From contig DBAY01000007.1 in assembly GCA_002291925.1 (NCBI GenBank), forward strand, positions 16,961 to 80,960: a DNA stretch of 64,000 nt. Reading direction: 5' to 3'. Position 1 is the first letter of the stretch. The number at the start of each line of letters is the position of its first letter. This document shows positions 16,911 through 25,295 of the stretch, one piece after another. Position numbers and translations under genes: made by a program. The stretch comes from Alphaproteobacteria bacterium UBA998 (GTDB lineage: Bacteria > Pseudomonadota > Alphaproteobacteria > Rickettsiales > UBA998). Under the pieces are notes generated by a model that did not search any database, was not told where the DNA came from, and saw nothing but the letters and a program-made list of their open reading frames with translations.

Positions 16911-16981
16911 GCTGGAAAATAAAAAAATCAGCATCGTCTTATATAAAGCTTATGGCTTCTTGATGCATACGGGTCTAATCC

Positions 16982-17010
16982 TAACGGGGTCTTAACCCGT
17001 TAATTTTCTT
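16982..17010 (+). terminator. possible intrinsic terminator after DUF421 gene
   Basis: TAACGGG and CCCGTTA form a perfect 7-bp stem around a 7-base loop and are followed by ATTTTCTT. The stem is short and the U tract imperfect, so it may be weak. It also sits directly before a frameshifted small gene, which has no ribosome binding site. Confidence 0.4.
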
Positions 17011-17299
17011 ATGTCCGATCCAGTGCTAGCTGATTTCATGGCCTTGGCCGAGGCGATTTCCCCCCGAGCAAACGGTGCTTTTCCGGGATATAGCGGTACT
17101 GCAAGCGCGTCGGCTGGCCCAGTTCGGCATGGCGCTGGATGCCATCTGCCAGAGGCTGGCTCCAGTGGTGGCGCGGCGGCTCTCGATGGACGAACATCAG
17201 GCTTCTGCATGGCTTCGTGCAGAATTGATAGCCGAGTCTGATCCGTCTTCTGCTCCCCGTTCCGCTTCTTCTTCCCCAGACTTTAAGGTGTCAGCCTAG
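17011..17299 (+). pseudogene. small hypothetical protein gene with a frameshift in a C6 run
   Basis: Two overlapping frames make sense only when joined. The first encodes MSDPVLADFMALAEAIS; the second gives VLFRDIAVLQARRLAQFGMALDAICQRL and more. Removing one C from the run of six C at 17060-17065 joins them smoothly (AISPEQTVLFRDI) into a 95-residue helical protein. The run could be a sequencing error, a real mutation, or a slippery site for phase variation. There is no clear Shine-Dalgarno sequence. I do not recognise the family. Confidence 0.5.
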
Positions 17300-17370
17300 C
17301 CGGTCGCCGCAGCCTTCCTTTATTTGCTTCCTTTTGTGCTTTATATAGCGGGAAAAAGGGAGAACCCATC

Positions 17371-18078
17371 ATGCTGACACATTACCCTTATGCCGAACTG
17401 GGCCGTTTTCAGGGGAGCTGGCTCGATGCGCACTATCATTTCAGTTTTTCGCATTACCGTAATCCTGATCGCATGGGTTTCGGCCCGCTGCGCGTCATCA
17501 ATGACGACATCGTCAAGGCGGGCGGCGGCTTCGACCTGCACCCGCACGATAACATGGAAATCATCACCTATGTGCGCCAGGGCGCCATCACCCACCGCGA
17601 CAACCTCGGCAATGAGGGGCGCACGGCGGCGGGCGACGTGCAGGTGATGAGCGCAGGCACAGGCATCGTGCATGGCGAGTATAACCGGGAGACGGGGGAT
17701 ACCCGCCTCTACCAGATCTGGATTCTGCCCAACCAGCGCGGCGTGGCCCCGCGCTGGGCGCAGAAGCAATTCCCCAAAACGCCGGGCGAGGGTTTGAAGG
17801 TGCTGGTATCCGGCCTGCCGCACCATGCAGGCACCGACGCGCTGACGATGCATGCGGATGCCGCAGTGTACGGCGCCGTGCTGGCGGAGGGGGAAGCGCT
17901 GAACCTCGAGGTCGCCGGGGGAGGCTACCTGCTGGTGTCACGCGGCACGCTGGAGGTGCGTGGCGCATCACTCGTGGCCGGTGACGGCTTGGAAGTGCAT
18001 GGACCGGAGGATTTCTCGCTTTATGCGCGAGTGCCGACCGAGATCGTCTACATTGATTTGCCATACATAAATCATTAA
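17371..18078 (+). CDS. pirin family protein (YhhW-like)
   Basis: A 235-residue bicupin. The N-terminal cupin contains FDLHPHDNMEIITYV (about 50-64) and later GTGIVHGEYN, which supply the three His and one Glu metal ligands known from YhhW and other pirins with quercetin dioxygenase activity. Length matches the family (about 230). The C-terminal half is a degenerate cupin. A cytoplasmic enzyme or redox sensor is expected; the natural substrate in bacteria is unknown. It stands alone between the small frameshifted gene and an AT-rich intergenic region. Confidence 0.88.
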   Translation: MLTHYPYAELGRFQGSWLDAHYHFSFSHYRNPDRMGFGPLRVINDDIVKAGGGFDLHPHDNMEIITYVRQGAITHRDNLGNEGRTAAGDVQVMSAGTGIVHGEYNRETGDTRLYQIWILPNQRGVAPRWAQKQFPKTPGEGLKVLVSGLPHHAGTDALTMHADAAVYGAVLAEGEALNLEVAGGGYLLVSRGTLEVRGASLVAGDGLEVHGPEDFSLYARVPTEIVYIDLPYINH

Positions 18079-18330
18079 CAATTCTGCCTCGGTGTGGGTT
18101 TGGTAGGGAGACAGTCTGTTAAAGGCGCCTCCTTTTTCTTGTGCGAAAAAACATGAAAAACCCGTAAAAAATGATAAGGATAGATTTCCAAGCAAATGAA
18201 TAATAACAATTTATTCTAATTTGGATTTGATGAGAATTTATCGGTAATTTGGTATTTCTATTAAACGATTGTTTACTAATTCCGAGCTAAATTAAGGGGA
18301 ATAAGCCATCAAGAGTTAAGGAACTCCGGA
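18079..18330. other. AT-rich intergenic region
   Basis: About 250 bases, strikingly AT-rich on the right half, between pirin and the first DUF2336 gene. It probably carries the DUF2336 promoter and leader. I see no gene or clear terminator. Confidence 0.4.
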
Positions 18331-19446
18331 ATGAGTATTACGCCCCATGATTTGAACCGTCTGATTCATGAGCCCTCTCCCAAGGTACGCTCTTATATTG
18401 CGGCCAAAGTCTCCGAGCAGTTCAACCAGTCTCAATTCACGCCCAACGAGGCAAAAATTGCCATCGAGATTTTCCGCCTGCTTCTACGCGATACCGCAGC
18501 CGCTGTACGCAAGGCGATTGCCGAAAACTTGAAGAATAACCCGCAGGTGCCACGCGATATCATCCTCGCGCTTGCCAATGACAGTGCTGACATTGCCACG
18601 CCGGTCATTGAATGCTCGGAAATCCTTACCGATGAGGATTTGCTGGAAATTATCCGCTCCACCCGCGAAGTGCGCAAATGGCTGGCGGTCAGCCGCCGCC
18701 CGAGACTCTCCCCTAAGGTCAGCCGTCAGCTGGTGGCTACCCGTAGCGAGGTGGTGGTGGTGTCACTGCTGGGCAACCGTGGGGCGCAGATTGAGCAAGG
18801 TGATCTTGAGTATATGCTGAACGAGTTCCGTCACGAACAGGATGTACTGGAAGCCTTGGTCTACCGGGGTGGGCTTAGCGTCCGCTTGGCAGAAAAGCTT
18901 TATTACTTGGTCTCGACGCAGCTGCGCAAGCAACTGACCAAGAAATACCGTTTGCCATGGAACCTGATGGGGCAGGAAGCAGACTTGGTGCGCGAAGCCG
19001 CCATGCTGCGCTTTCTTTCTCTCTGGATGAGCGATGACGAGGTCACCTTGCTGGTGGACCAGATGCATCGCAACAAGCGTCTGACCGTGACACTGGCGCT
19101 GCGCGCACTCGCGCAGGGGGAGCGCCGTTTCTTCGAGGCGGCCTTGGCCGCCCGCGCCGGCATCACGGGCGAGGCGTTTAAGAAGCTGGTAAATGACAAA
19201 GGCCCACTTGGTTTCCGCAGCCTGTGCAGTTCCGGCGGTGTGCCTACGCATTTCATCGATGCGCTGGAAATCGTCTACCGTTTTGTGCAAAGACATCCGC
19301 GCACGCAGGAGATGAGCAGCGAAAAATACACACAACAACTGCTCGATTACATACGCGCCCATCGCTATGATACGCTGGTGTTGCATATGAATGCAGTGCT
19401 TCATTTCCTTACCGCGGCGGACCATGAGCTTCGAACCCTTCACTGA
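18331..19446 (+). CDS. DUF2336 domain protein, copy 1
   Basis: A 371-residue, mostly helical protein of the DUF2336 family, which is common in alphaproteobacteria. Residues about 10-200 carry HEAT-like helical pairs (VRSYIAAKVSEQF, AVRKAIAENLKNNPQVPRDIILALANDSADIATPVIECS). The pattern ADI[AE]xP[VM]Lxxxx is typical of the family. The C-terminal half is less conserved. There is no signal peptide or membrane segment. Its biochemical role is not known; some family members sit near cell-cycle or signalling genes. The next gene is a paralogue that overlaps it by 23 bp. Confidence 0.8.
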   Translation: MSITPHDLNRLIHEPSPKVRSYIAAKVSEQFNQSQFTPNEAKIAIEIFRLLLRDTAAAVRKAIAENLKNNPQVPRDIILALANDSADIATPVIECSEILTDEDLLEIIRSTREVRKWLAVSRRPRLSPKVSRQLVATRSEVVVVSLLGNRGAQIEQGDLEYMLNEFRHEQDVLEALVYRGGLSVRLAEKLYYLVSTQLRKQLTKKYRLPWNLMGQEADLVREAAMLRFLSLWMSDDEVTLLVDQMHRNKRLTVTLALRALAQGERRFFEAALAARAGITGEAFKKLVNDKGPLGFRSLCSSGGVPTHFIDALEIVYRFVQRHPRTQEMSSEKYTQQLLDYIRAHRYDTLVLHMNAVLHFLTAADHELRTLH

Positions 19447-20581
19447 GCGTTTCATCCTGCAAGACAGCGTACGCCTGACGCAGGAAGATGTACGGCGCCT
19501 GCTGGAGCAGCCCTCGCTCGACACCAAGATCGAGGTGCTGGAAAAGGTCAGCAAGCATTACAGCCCCGATCTACTAAGCGATGCTGAAATGCAAATTGCC
19601 GAGCAGATTTTCCGTCTGCTCATGCAGGACTCCGTGGTACGCGTGCGTCGCGCCATGGCAGAAAGCCTGCAGGACAATCCGCACATCCCCCACGATATTG
19701 CACGGACGCTGGCCAGCGATCTGGAGGCCGTGGCGACGCCGATGCTCACCATGTCGAGTGTGCTGCAGGACAGCGATCTAGTGGAGATTATCAATCATTC
19801 CGAGGAAATCTGGCGCTATTTGGCTATTGCACGCCGCGAAAATCTCTCAGAGAGCGTTTCCGGCTCGCTGGTAGGTACGCAAGTGAATGAGGTGATCAAG
19901 GAGGTGTTGGACAACCCGACGGCTCGTATCTCCGAGCAATCCTTCTTCCAGATCGTGGAGCAGGCAAAAAGCGACCAAGGCATCATTGAGCGGATGATCG
20001 CGCGCGGCTCGCTACCCGTGGCGGCGGTAGAGCGGCTGACGCATTTTGTCTCCGAGGAAATGCTGCGCGCTCTGAAAGAGCGCTGCAAAGCGGTGGATGC
20101 AGAACAGCTCGAAGCCCGTGCCCGCGAAGCGGAGGAAAGCACCACGCTGGAGTTGCTGGGCTCCACAGCGGATGCCTCACAGACCGTGCGGTTGGTGAAT
20201 CAATTGTATGAAGACGGCCGCCTGACCGCCTCGCTCATCATCAATGCCCTGTGCCAGGGGAACCTCGATTTCTTCGAAACCTCTCTGGCGCGGCTGGCGA
20301 ATATTCCGGTCGAGAATGCCCGCCTGCTGATCTCGGACAAAGGCCGCCTCGGCTTCCGCGCGCTCTATAACAAGACGCAGCTTCCGGGCACCATGTACAA
20401 GGCGGTGCGCCTGCTGCTCGATTCCGTGCGCGCCGTGCTCTCGGAAGGGGCGCGGCCCGGCAGCCATCACTTCTCCAATTTCGTCGTGCGCCGCATGATC
20501 GAAACGGCGGAAGAGGAGCATGTGGAGAATCTCTCCTACATCCTCGCCATCATCCGCCAGCGCCAGCCGCTCGGGGCCTGA
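19424..20581 (+). CDS. DUF2336 domain protein, copy 2
   Basis: A 385-residue paralogue of the preceding protein. The same motifs recur at similar positions: AEQIFRLLMQDSVVRVRRAMAES, NPHIPHDIARTLASDLEAVATPML and LVEIINHSEEIWRYLAIAR. ATG 19424 fits the family start and overlaps the upstream gene by 23 bp in another frame; an open frame continues upstream to 19391. The C-terminal region of both copies includes a VNQLY/VDQMH...LT..LI..AL..G...FFE..LA segment, so the duplication spans nearly the full length. Function unknown, probably in the same complex or process as copy 1. Confidence 0.8.
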   Translation: MSFEPFTERFILQDSVRLTQEDVRRLLEQPSLDTKIEVLEKVSKHYSPDLLSDAEMQIAEQIFRLLMQDSVVRVRRAMAESLQDNPHIPHDIARTLASDLEAVATPMLTMSSVLQDSDLVEIINHSEEIWRYLAIARRENLSESVSGSLVGTQVNEVIKEVLDNPTARISEQSFFQIVEQAKSDQGIIERMIARGSLPVAAVERLTHFVSEEMLRALKERCKAVDAEQLEARAREAEESTTLELLGSTADASQTVRLVNQLYEDGRLTASLIINALCQGNLDFFETSLARLANIPVENARLLISDKGRLGFRALYNKTQLPGTMYKAVRLLLDSVRAVLSEGARPGSHHFSNFVVRRMIETAEEEHVENLSYILAIIRQRQPLGA

Positions 20582-20586
20582 CGCGC

Positions 20587-21747
20587 CTATTCATCCCTGA
20601 ATTCGACGACGGATTTCGTGGCCGGGTCCACGCCCAGCGCCAGCTTGCCCTGCATCAACGCCAGTGCCGCCTTGCCGAACAGGTCATGCCGCCAGCCTTC
20701 ATAGACGGGCAGGTCGCGCTCGCCTTCCACCATGGCGGTGAGCATGTCGCCATCCGCCACCATGCGTGGCGAGATGCGCTGACGGTCGCACAACAGTTTC
20801 AGCAGCACTTTCAGCAGGTCGCGCTGCTGCTCGAGCGCCGGGGCGAGCATGCGCGAGGGCTCGCTCGCCGGGCAGTCGGCCTTGGGCAGGGAGGACGCTT
20901 CTTCAATCAGCGCCAGCAGCGTTTCCTTCTGCGCGTTCGAGAGATGGTTGCCGAGCCCGCGCACGCGCATCAGCGCCGCCATGTTCTTCGGGGCGGTGAG
21001 CGCCAGCTCCTGCATGGTATCGTCCTTAATGAGTCGCCCGCGCGGCACGTCGCGCGCCTGCGCCTCGCGCTCGCGCCACTCCGCCAGCGCCCGCAGCCGC
21101 GCCAGGTAATGCGCGGAGCCGTGGCGTTTCTTCAGGCGCTGCCATGCCTCGGCGGGGTCGATGACATAGGCGGAGAGGTCCTGCATCTTGGCCATCTCCT
21201 CCTCCATCCATGGCAGGCGGTTGCCCTGCGCCAGCTCGGAGAGGAGCTTGCGGTAGACCTCGCGCAGATGCACCACATCCGCCAGCGCATAGGCGAGCTG
21301 CGCCTCGGTGAGCGGGCGGCGCGCCCAGTCGGTGAATTGCTGCGTTTTGTCGATGGACTGGCGCAGCAGCTGGCGCACGATGCTCTCATAGCCCACCTGC
21401 TCGCCATAGCCGCAGACCATGGCCGCCACCTGCGTGTCGAACAGCGGCGCAGGCACGCGCCCGGTGAGGCGCACGAGGATTTCGATGTCCTGCTTGCCCG
21501 CATGGAGCACCTTCACGGTCCCCGGCGCGTCCATCAGCGCGAACACGGGCCCCAGATCGAGGCCCGGCACCATCACATCCACCGTGGCGGCGTCCGCCTC
21601 ATTCGGCCCGGCGAGCTGCAGCAGGCAAAGCTGCGGGAAGTAGGTCTTCTCGCGGATGAATTCCGTGTCGAGAGTGATGAACTCCGCGCCGCGCAGGTGG
21701 TCGCAGAAGGCGTGCAGGGAAGCGCTGTCAGTAATCAGGTGCGTCAT
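20587..21747 (-). CDS. rnd: ribonuclease D
   Basis: A 386-residue 3'-5' exoribonuclease that trims tRNA and other stable RNA precursors. The DEDDy exonuclease motifs are visible: ITLDTEFIREKTYFPQLCL (Exo I), a central ALMDAPGTVKVLHAGKQDIEIL region (Exo II) and LAYALADVVHL (Exo III, with Tyr). Two HRDC-like helical domains follow, as in E. coli RNase D. ATG 21747 (MTHLITD) was preferred to ATG 21759 because it fits family N-termini; neither has a clear ribosome binding site. It converges with the second DUF2336 gene. Confidence 0.92.
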   Translation of the reverse strand: MTHLITDSASLHAFCDHLRGAEFITLDTEFIREKTYFPQLCLLQLAGPNEADAATVDVMVPGLDLGPVFALMDAPGTVKVLHAGKQDIEILVRLTGRVPAPLFDTQVAAMVCGYGEQVGYESIVRQLLRQSIDKTQQFTDWARRPLTEAQLAYALADVVHLREVYRKLLSELAQGNRLPWMEEEMAKMQDLSAYVIDPAEAWQRLKKRHGSAHYLARLRALAEWREREAQARDVPRGRLIKDDTMQELALTAPKNMAALMRVRGLGNHLSNAQKETLLALIEEASSLPKADCPASEPSRMLAPALEQQRDLLKVLLKLLCDRQRISPRMVADGDMLTAMVEGERDLPVYEGWRHDLFGKAALALMQGKLALGVDPATKSVVEFRDE

Positions 21748-21867
21748 GCGCGCGAGCATCCATGTTTATGCGGCCAAATCAAGCCCCTTGTCGCGCCCAG
21801 TGCTTGCATCAGGCGGCGCGCTGTGGCTAGAGTGCGCGCGAGGTGACAGCAGCAAGGGAGCCGCCTG

Positions 21868-22083
21868 ATGGATACGGGGATGCTATTCATCTACACGCTT
21901 TTCTTCATCGGCGCGTGGGCCTTCACCAAATCCCCGCTGATTGCCGGGGGCGCCGTGGCGATGCTCTGGTCGGTCATCAGTTTCTTCAAGGATGAGGCGG
22001 CGGAAAACCGCGCGAGGATTGCGCGCGCCAGTGAATATCAGGTGCAGAGCGATATCTTCCGCAACGGCCGCGACGACGAGTAA
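21868..22083 (+). CDS. small membrane protein
   Basis: A 71-residue protein with two hydrophobic segments (about 2-18 and 23-40) and a charged C-terminus (FKDEAAENRARIARASEYQ). GGGAGCC precedes the ATG as a ribosome binding site. I do not recognise a family. It is divergent from rnd and followed by aspS. Codon use looks coding. Confidence 0.6.
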   Translation: MDTGMLFIYTLFFIGAWAFTKSPLIAGGAVAMLWSVISFFKDEAAENRARIARASEYQVQSDIFRNGRDDE

Positions 22084-22156
22084 ACAGCCCTTGGCTTTTC
22101 CTGTTGCCTGCTTTATACCGACTTTTCCTGCCAAACCCTAGGAAATGAGCCGTTTT

Positions 22157-24085
22157 ATGCACGCTTACCGCACCCATACCTGTGGCGAACTGACCCAGGC
22201 CACCATCGGCCAGACCGTGAAGCTCTCCGGCTGGGTGCATCGCAAGCGCGATCACGGGCAGCTGCTGTTCATCGATGTGCGCGATCATTACGGCATCACG
22301 CAACTGGTGCTGGAGAATGACCAGCCCTTCTTCGAGATGCTGAACCGCGTGCGGCTGGAGAGCGTCATCACCGTGGAAGGCAAGGTGATTGGCCGCACGG
22401 CGGAGACGGTGAACCCGGAGCTTTCCACCGGCGAGATCGAGGTGCGCCTCACCGCCGCGCAGGTCGAGTCCGAAGCCGACCCGCTGCCGCTGCAGGTCAA
22501 TGCCGAACGCGACCTGAACGAGAATATCCGCCTGCGCTACCGCTTCCTCGATCTGCGCCGCGAAAGCCTGCACAAAAACATCATCCTGCGCTCGCAGATC
22601 ATCACGGCCCTGCGCCGCAAGATGACCGAGCGCGGCTTCAATGAATTCCAGACGCCGATCCTCACGGCTTCCTCGCCGGAAGGCGCGCGCGATTACCTGG
22701 TGCCCTCCCGCGTGCATCCGGGCAAGTTCTACGCGCTGCCGCAGGCGCCGCAGCAATTCAAGCAGCTGCTGATGGTGGCGGGCTTTGACCGCTACTTCCA
22801 GATCGCGCCCTGCTTCCGCGACGAGGACGCCCGCGCTGACCGCTCACCCGGCGAGTTCTACCAGCTTGATATGGAGATGAGCTTCGTCACGCAGGACGAC
22901 GTCTTCGCCGCCATCGAGCCGGTGCTTTATGAAGTGTTCAGCGAATTTTCGACGAAGGAAGCCACCAAGCCGCCCTTCGTGCGCATTCCTTACGATGAGG
23001 CGATGGAAAAGTATGGATCGGATAAACCTGATTTGCGGAACCCGCTTATCATTTCTGACCTAACTGAGGAATATAAGGAAAACCCACGCGTCTTTAAGGT
23101 TTTCAACCAGATTATTGATTCTGGGGGCGTACTTAAGGCGATTAAAGCTGAAAACATCGCCCAAAATCCGCGTTCATTCTTTGATAAATTAGAGGAATGG
23201 GCAATTTCTGAAGGCGCAAAGGGCCTTGCCTACATTAAATTTGAACTTGGGATAGATGAGCTAAAGGAAGATATTCGGAAAGCATTTGCCTCTCTTAATA
23301 GTAATGATTCGGTGGAATCAAGGATCGAACTTATTGCCACAGGAAAAGTAGCTAAGCTCTTTTCAGAGGAATTTATTCAAGCAGCTGTTAACAAACTTGG
23401 TGTTAAAGCTAACGATGTCATTTTCTTTGTATGCGATCAAAAGGAAGATGCTCAAAGTTTTGCAGGAAAGGTTCGCAATAAACTCGGGGATCAACTGAAC
23501 CTGATCGATCCGAACGTCTTCAAATTCTGCTGGATTGTCGATTTCCCGTATTTCGAGTGGAACAAGGACGAGAGGAAGATCGAGTTCTCGCACAACCCGT
23601 TCTCCATGCCGCAAGGCGGGCTGGAGGCGCTGCAGGCCGCCAAGGGCAACACCGAGAAGCTGCTCGCCATGCGCGCTTACCAGTACGACATTGTGTGCAA
23701 TGGCGTGGAGCTGTCCTCCGGCGCCATCCGGAACCACCGGCCGGAAATCATGTATGAAGCATTCGGCATCTGCGGCTATCCGCCGTCAGAAGTCGATGAG
23801 CGCTTCGGTGGCATGATCCGTGCCTTCAAGCTGGGGGCGCCGCCGCATGGTGGTCTAGCGCCGGGCGTCGACCGCATGGTGATGCTGATCGCCGACGAGC
23901 CGAACATCCGCGAAGTCATCGCCTTCCCGATGAACCAGCAGGCGCAGGATCTCCTGATGGGCGCGCCGGCCACGGTGACCGAGAAGCAGCTGCGCGAGCT
24001 GAACATCCAGCTCTCCCCCAAGGCGCTGAAGATGTTGGAGGAAGAGCGTCAGAAGCAGGACGGTCAGGCCGACGAAGCGGCATAA
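22157..24085 (+). CDS. aspS: aspartyl-tRNA synthetase
   Basis: A class II synthetase of about 642 residues that charges tRNA-Asp (possibly also tRNA-Asn). The N-terminal OB-fold anticodon-binding domain ([28 protein letters not shown]) is followed by motif 1, motif 2 ([10 protein letters not shown]) and, near the C-terminus, motif 3 ([13 protein letters not shown]). The bacterial GAD insertion domain lies between motifs 2 and 3. ATG 22157 (MHAYRTHT) fits family starts better than ATG 22145, which abuts the AGGAA. The GAD part (nt about 22990-23495) is far AT-richer than the rest and looks imported (separate entry). The reading frame is intact throughout, so the mosaic enzyme is probably active. 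Confidence 0.95.
   Translation: MHAYRTHTCGELTQATIGQTVKLSGWVHRKRDHGQLLFIDVRDHYGITQLVLENDQPFFEMLNRVRLESVITVEGKVIGRTAETVNPELSTGEIEVRLTAAQVESEADPLPLQVNAERDLNENIRLRYRFLDLRRESLHKNIILRSQIITALRRKMTERGFNEFQTPILTASSPEGARDYLVPSRVHPGKFYALPQAPQQFKQLLMVAGFDRYFQIAPCFRDEDARADRSPGEFYQLDMEMSFVTQDDVFAAIEPVLYEVFSEFSTKEATKPPFVRIPYDEAMEKYGSDKPDLRNPLIISDLTEEYKENPRVFKVFNQIIDSGGVLKAIKAENIAQNPRSFFDKLEEWAISEGAKGLAYIKFELGIDELKEDIRKAFASLNSNDSVESRIELIATGKVAKLFSEEFIQAAVNKLGVKANDVIFFVCDQKEDAQSFAGKVRNKLGDQLNLIDPNVFKFCWIVDFPYFEWNKDERKIEFSHNPFSMPQGGLEALQAAKGNTEKLLAMRAYQYDIVCNGVELSSGAIRNHRPEIMYEAFGICGYPPSEVDERFGGMIRAFKLGAPPHGGLAPGVDRMVMLIADEPNIREVIAFPMNQQAQDLLMGAPATVTEKQLRELNIQLSPKALKMLEEERQKQDGQADEAA
22990..23495 (+). other. 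low-GC insert in aspS (GAD domain)
   Basis: Within aspS the base composition falls abruptly. A hand count of 23161-23220 gives 24 G+C in 60, while flanking codons end almost always in G or C. Codons such as AAA, GAA, TTT and ATT dominate, and the change begins near GATAAACCT and ends near AATAAACTCGGGG. The segment covers residues about 278-446, almost exactly the GAD domain. Domain-wise homologous recombination from a low-GC donor is the likely cause. Confidence 0.7.
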
Positions 24086-24192
24086 GGGAAGCAACTTCGA
24101 GTTGTAACCAGATCGTCATTTGACCGAACGTTCAGACTTTGGGAGGATGCACGCAACCCCAACAATCTGGCAGTGCGCGCCTGTTTTTTCTG

Positions 24193-24912
24193 ATGTCTGA
24201 ACTCGAATCCCTTTTTCAGGAAACCCGATTTTTTTCCAGCCGCGCAGAAACCATGCAGGCGTTTTTGAAGCTGGGTAAGGACGCCGGGTTTGACATGGCT
24301 TGCTTCCTGGAGTTGCAAAGCGATTTTCATCGCCACGGGCTGGATACCATGCCCCTGGTCAACAGCTTTCCCGACGATTTCGTGGAAGCCTATATTTCCC
24401 AGAACTTTCTGGCTATTGACCCCGTGGTGGAGTGTGCATTTCACCGCGTCATGCCTTATCGCTGGCGGCAAGTGGGCGAGCTGAAGCCGCTCACTCCGGG
24501 AGAAACCCATTACCTTCAGCAGCTTGATGATGCCGGAATTGTGGATGGCGTGGCCGTGCCATTGTTTGGCCCAAACGGCACCATTGGATTTGCCGGATTC
24601 GGCATGCAACGCGGGCGCGTTGATCTGACCCACGAGGAGATGCTGATGCTGCAGCATAAGGCCTTTCATCTTTACACGACCTATTTGGATCAGGGTGATC
24701 AGCCGATTCAGCCCCACCTCTCGCCACGCGAGCGTGAAGTGCTGAGCTGGGTGGCGGCGGGCAAGAGCAACACAGTCATTGCCGATATTCTCAAGATTTC
24801 TGACCACACGGTTGATTCACTGCTACGACGGGCCTATCGCAAGCTGAACGTCACGACGCGCACCGCTGCCGTTATCCGCGCTGTTCAATGGGGCCTGATT
24901 GGGATTAGCTGA
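24193..24912 (+). CDS. LuxR-type transcriptional regulator with autoinducer-binding domain
   Basis: A 239-residue regulator. The N-terminal half resembles AHL-binding domains: FPDDFVEAYISQNFLAIDPVV keeps the Tyr and Asp-Pro of the ligand pocket, with Phe where TraR-like proteins have Trp57, and a later Trp (PYRW) matches Trp85. The C-terminal GerE helix-turn-helix begins at LSPREREVLSWVAAGKSN and ends with LNVTTRTAAVIRAV. ATG 24193 was chosen; TTG 24139 would add 18 residues with GGAGG misplaced. No luxI-type synthase is in the window, so it is a candidate 'solo' that senses own distant or foreign signals. Confidence 0.85.
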   Translation: MSELESLFQETRFFSSRAETMQAFLKLGKDAGFDMACFLELQSDFHRHGLDTMPLVNSFPDDFVEAYISQNFLAIDPVVECAFHRVMPYRWRQVGELKPLTPGETHYLQQLDDAGIVDGVAVPLFGPNGTIGFAGFGMQRGRVDLTHEEMLMLQHKAFHLYTTYLDQGDQPIQPHLSPREREVLSWVAAGKSNTVIADILKISDHTVDSLLRRAYRKLNVTTRTAAVIRAVQWGLIGIS

Positions 24913-25065
24913 CCACTTTTTGTCCTAATTTACCTCATAAGTTGCAGCGGGAAACCGGCACCCATAAAAAAATATTGTGCATAAAGGGAGCATAAGCGAC
25001 TGTTATCCAATTGCTTTTTAAGGTGTCACGTGACTACGTGGCAGATAAGAAAAATCAAATATAGT

Positions 25066-25200
25066 ACATAAATAAATGTGGGCAGGAAACCACCGAAGGG
25101 TGCCCCATCTCTCCCAAAGAAGTGTATCCCTGCCCACATCTCCTTCATCGGAATTAGCATTCGATCTGCTTAACCCACCCGGAAAACCGGGTGGGTTTTT
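25066..25200 (+). ncRNA. candidate small RNA with intrinsic terminator
   Basis: A gene-free stretch holding ordered RNA-like structure. Perfect 11-bp inverted arms lie at 25076-25086 and 25129-25139, with CACC-GAAG-GGTG nested inside. Two exposed CU-rich stretches (ATCTCTCCC and ATCTCCTT) are complementary to Shine-Dalgarno sequences. A strong terminator closes it at 25173-25200. A possible -10 TATAGT is at 25060-25065, preceded by the palindrome GTCACGTGAC at 25025-25034, which may bind a regulator; no good -35 is seen. This layout is that of a trans-acting small RNA, but it could also be an untranslated leader of the kinase gene that ends early. Confidence 0.5.
25173..25200 (+). terminator. 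strong intrinsic terminator
   Basis: ACCCACCCGG, AAAA and CCGGGTGGGT form a perfect 10-bp stem with a four-base loop, followed directly by TTTT. It would stop transcription coming from the small-RNA candidate or from luxR, and isolates the downstream kinase gene. Confidence 0.85.
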
Positions 25201-25295
25201 ATGCATCCGGCCGTCCGGTATTTAACCAAAATGTAATTTGATGGTTTTTATCTATAAATTATAATTTCGGGGTATTTTCCACATTGGTCATTTAA

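Noticed and set aside
24146..24199. A 17-codon leader peptide frame before luxR
   Set aside because: The GGGAGG site touches its ATG, leaving no proper spacing, and there is no attenuator-like hairpin after it.
25018..25206. A 62-codon minus-strand open frame over the small-RNA candidate
   Set aside because: It runs through the terminator and hairpin arms and has no ribosome binding site; RNA structure explains the sequence better.
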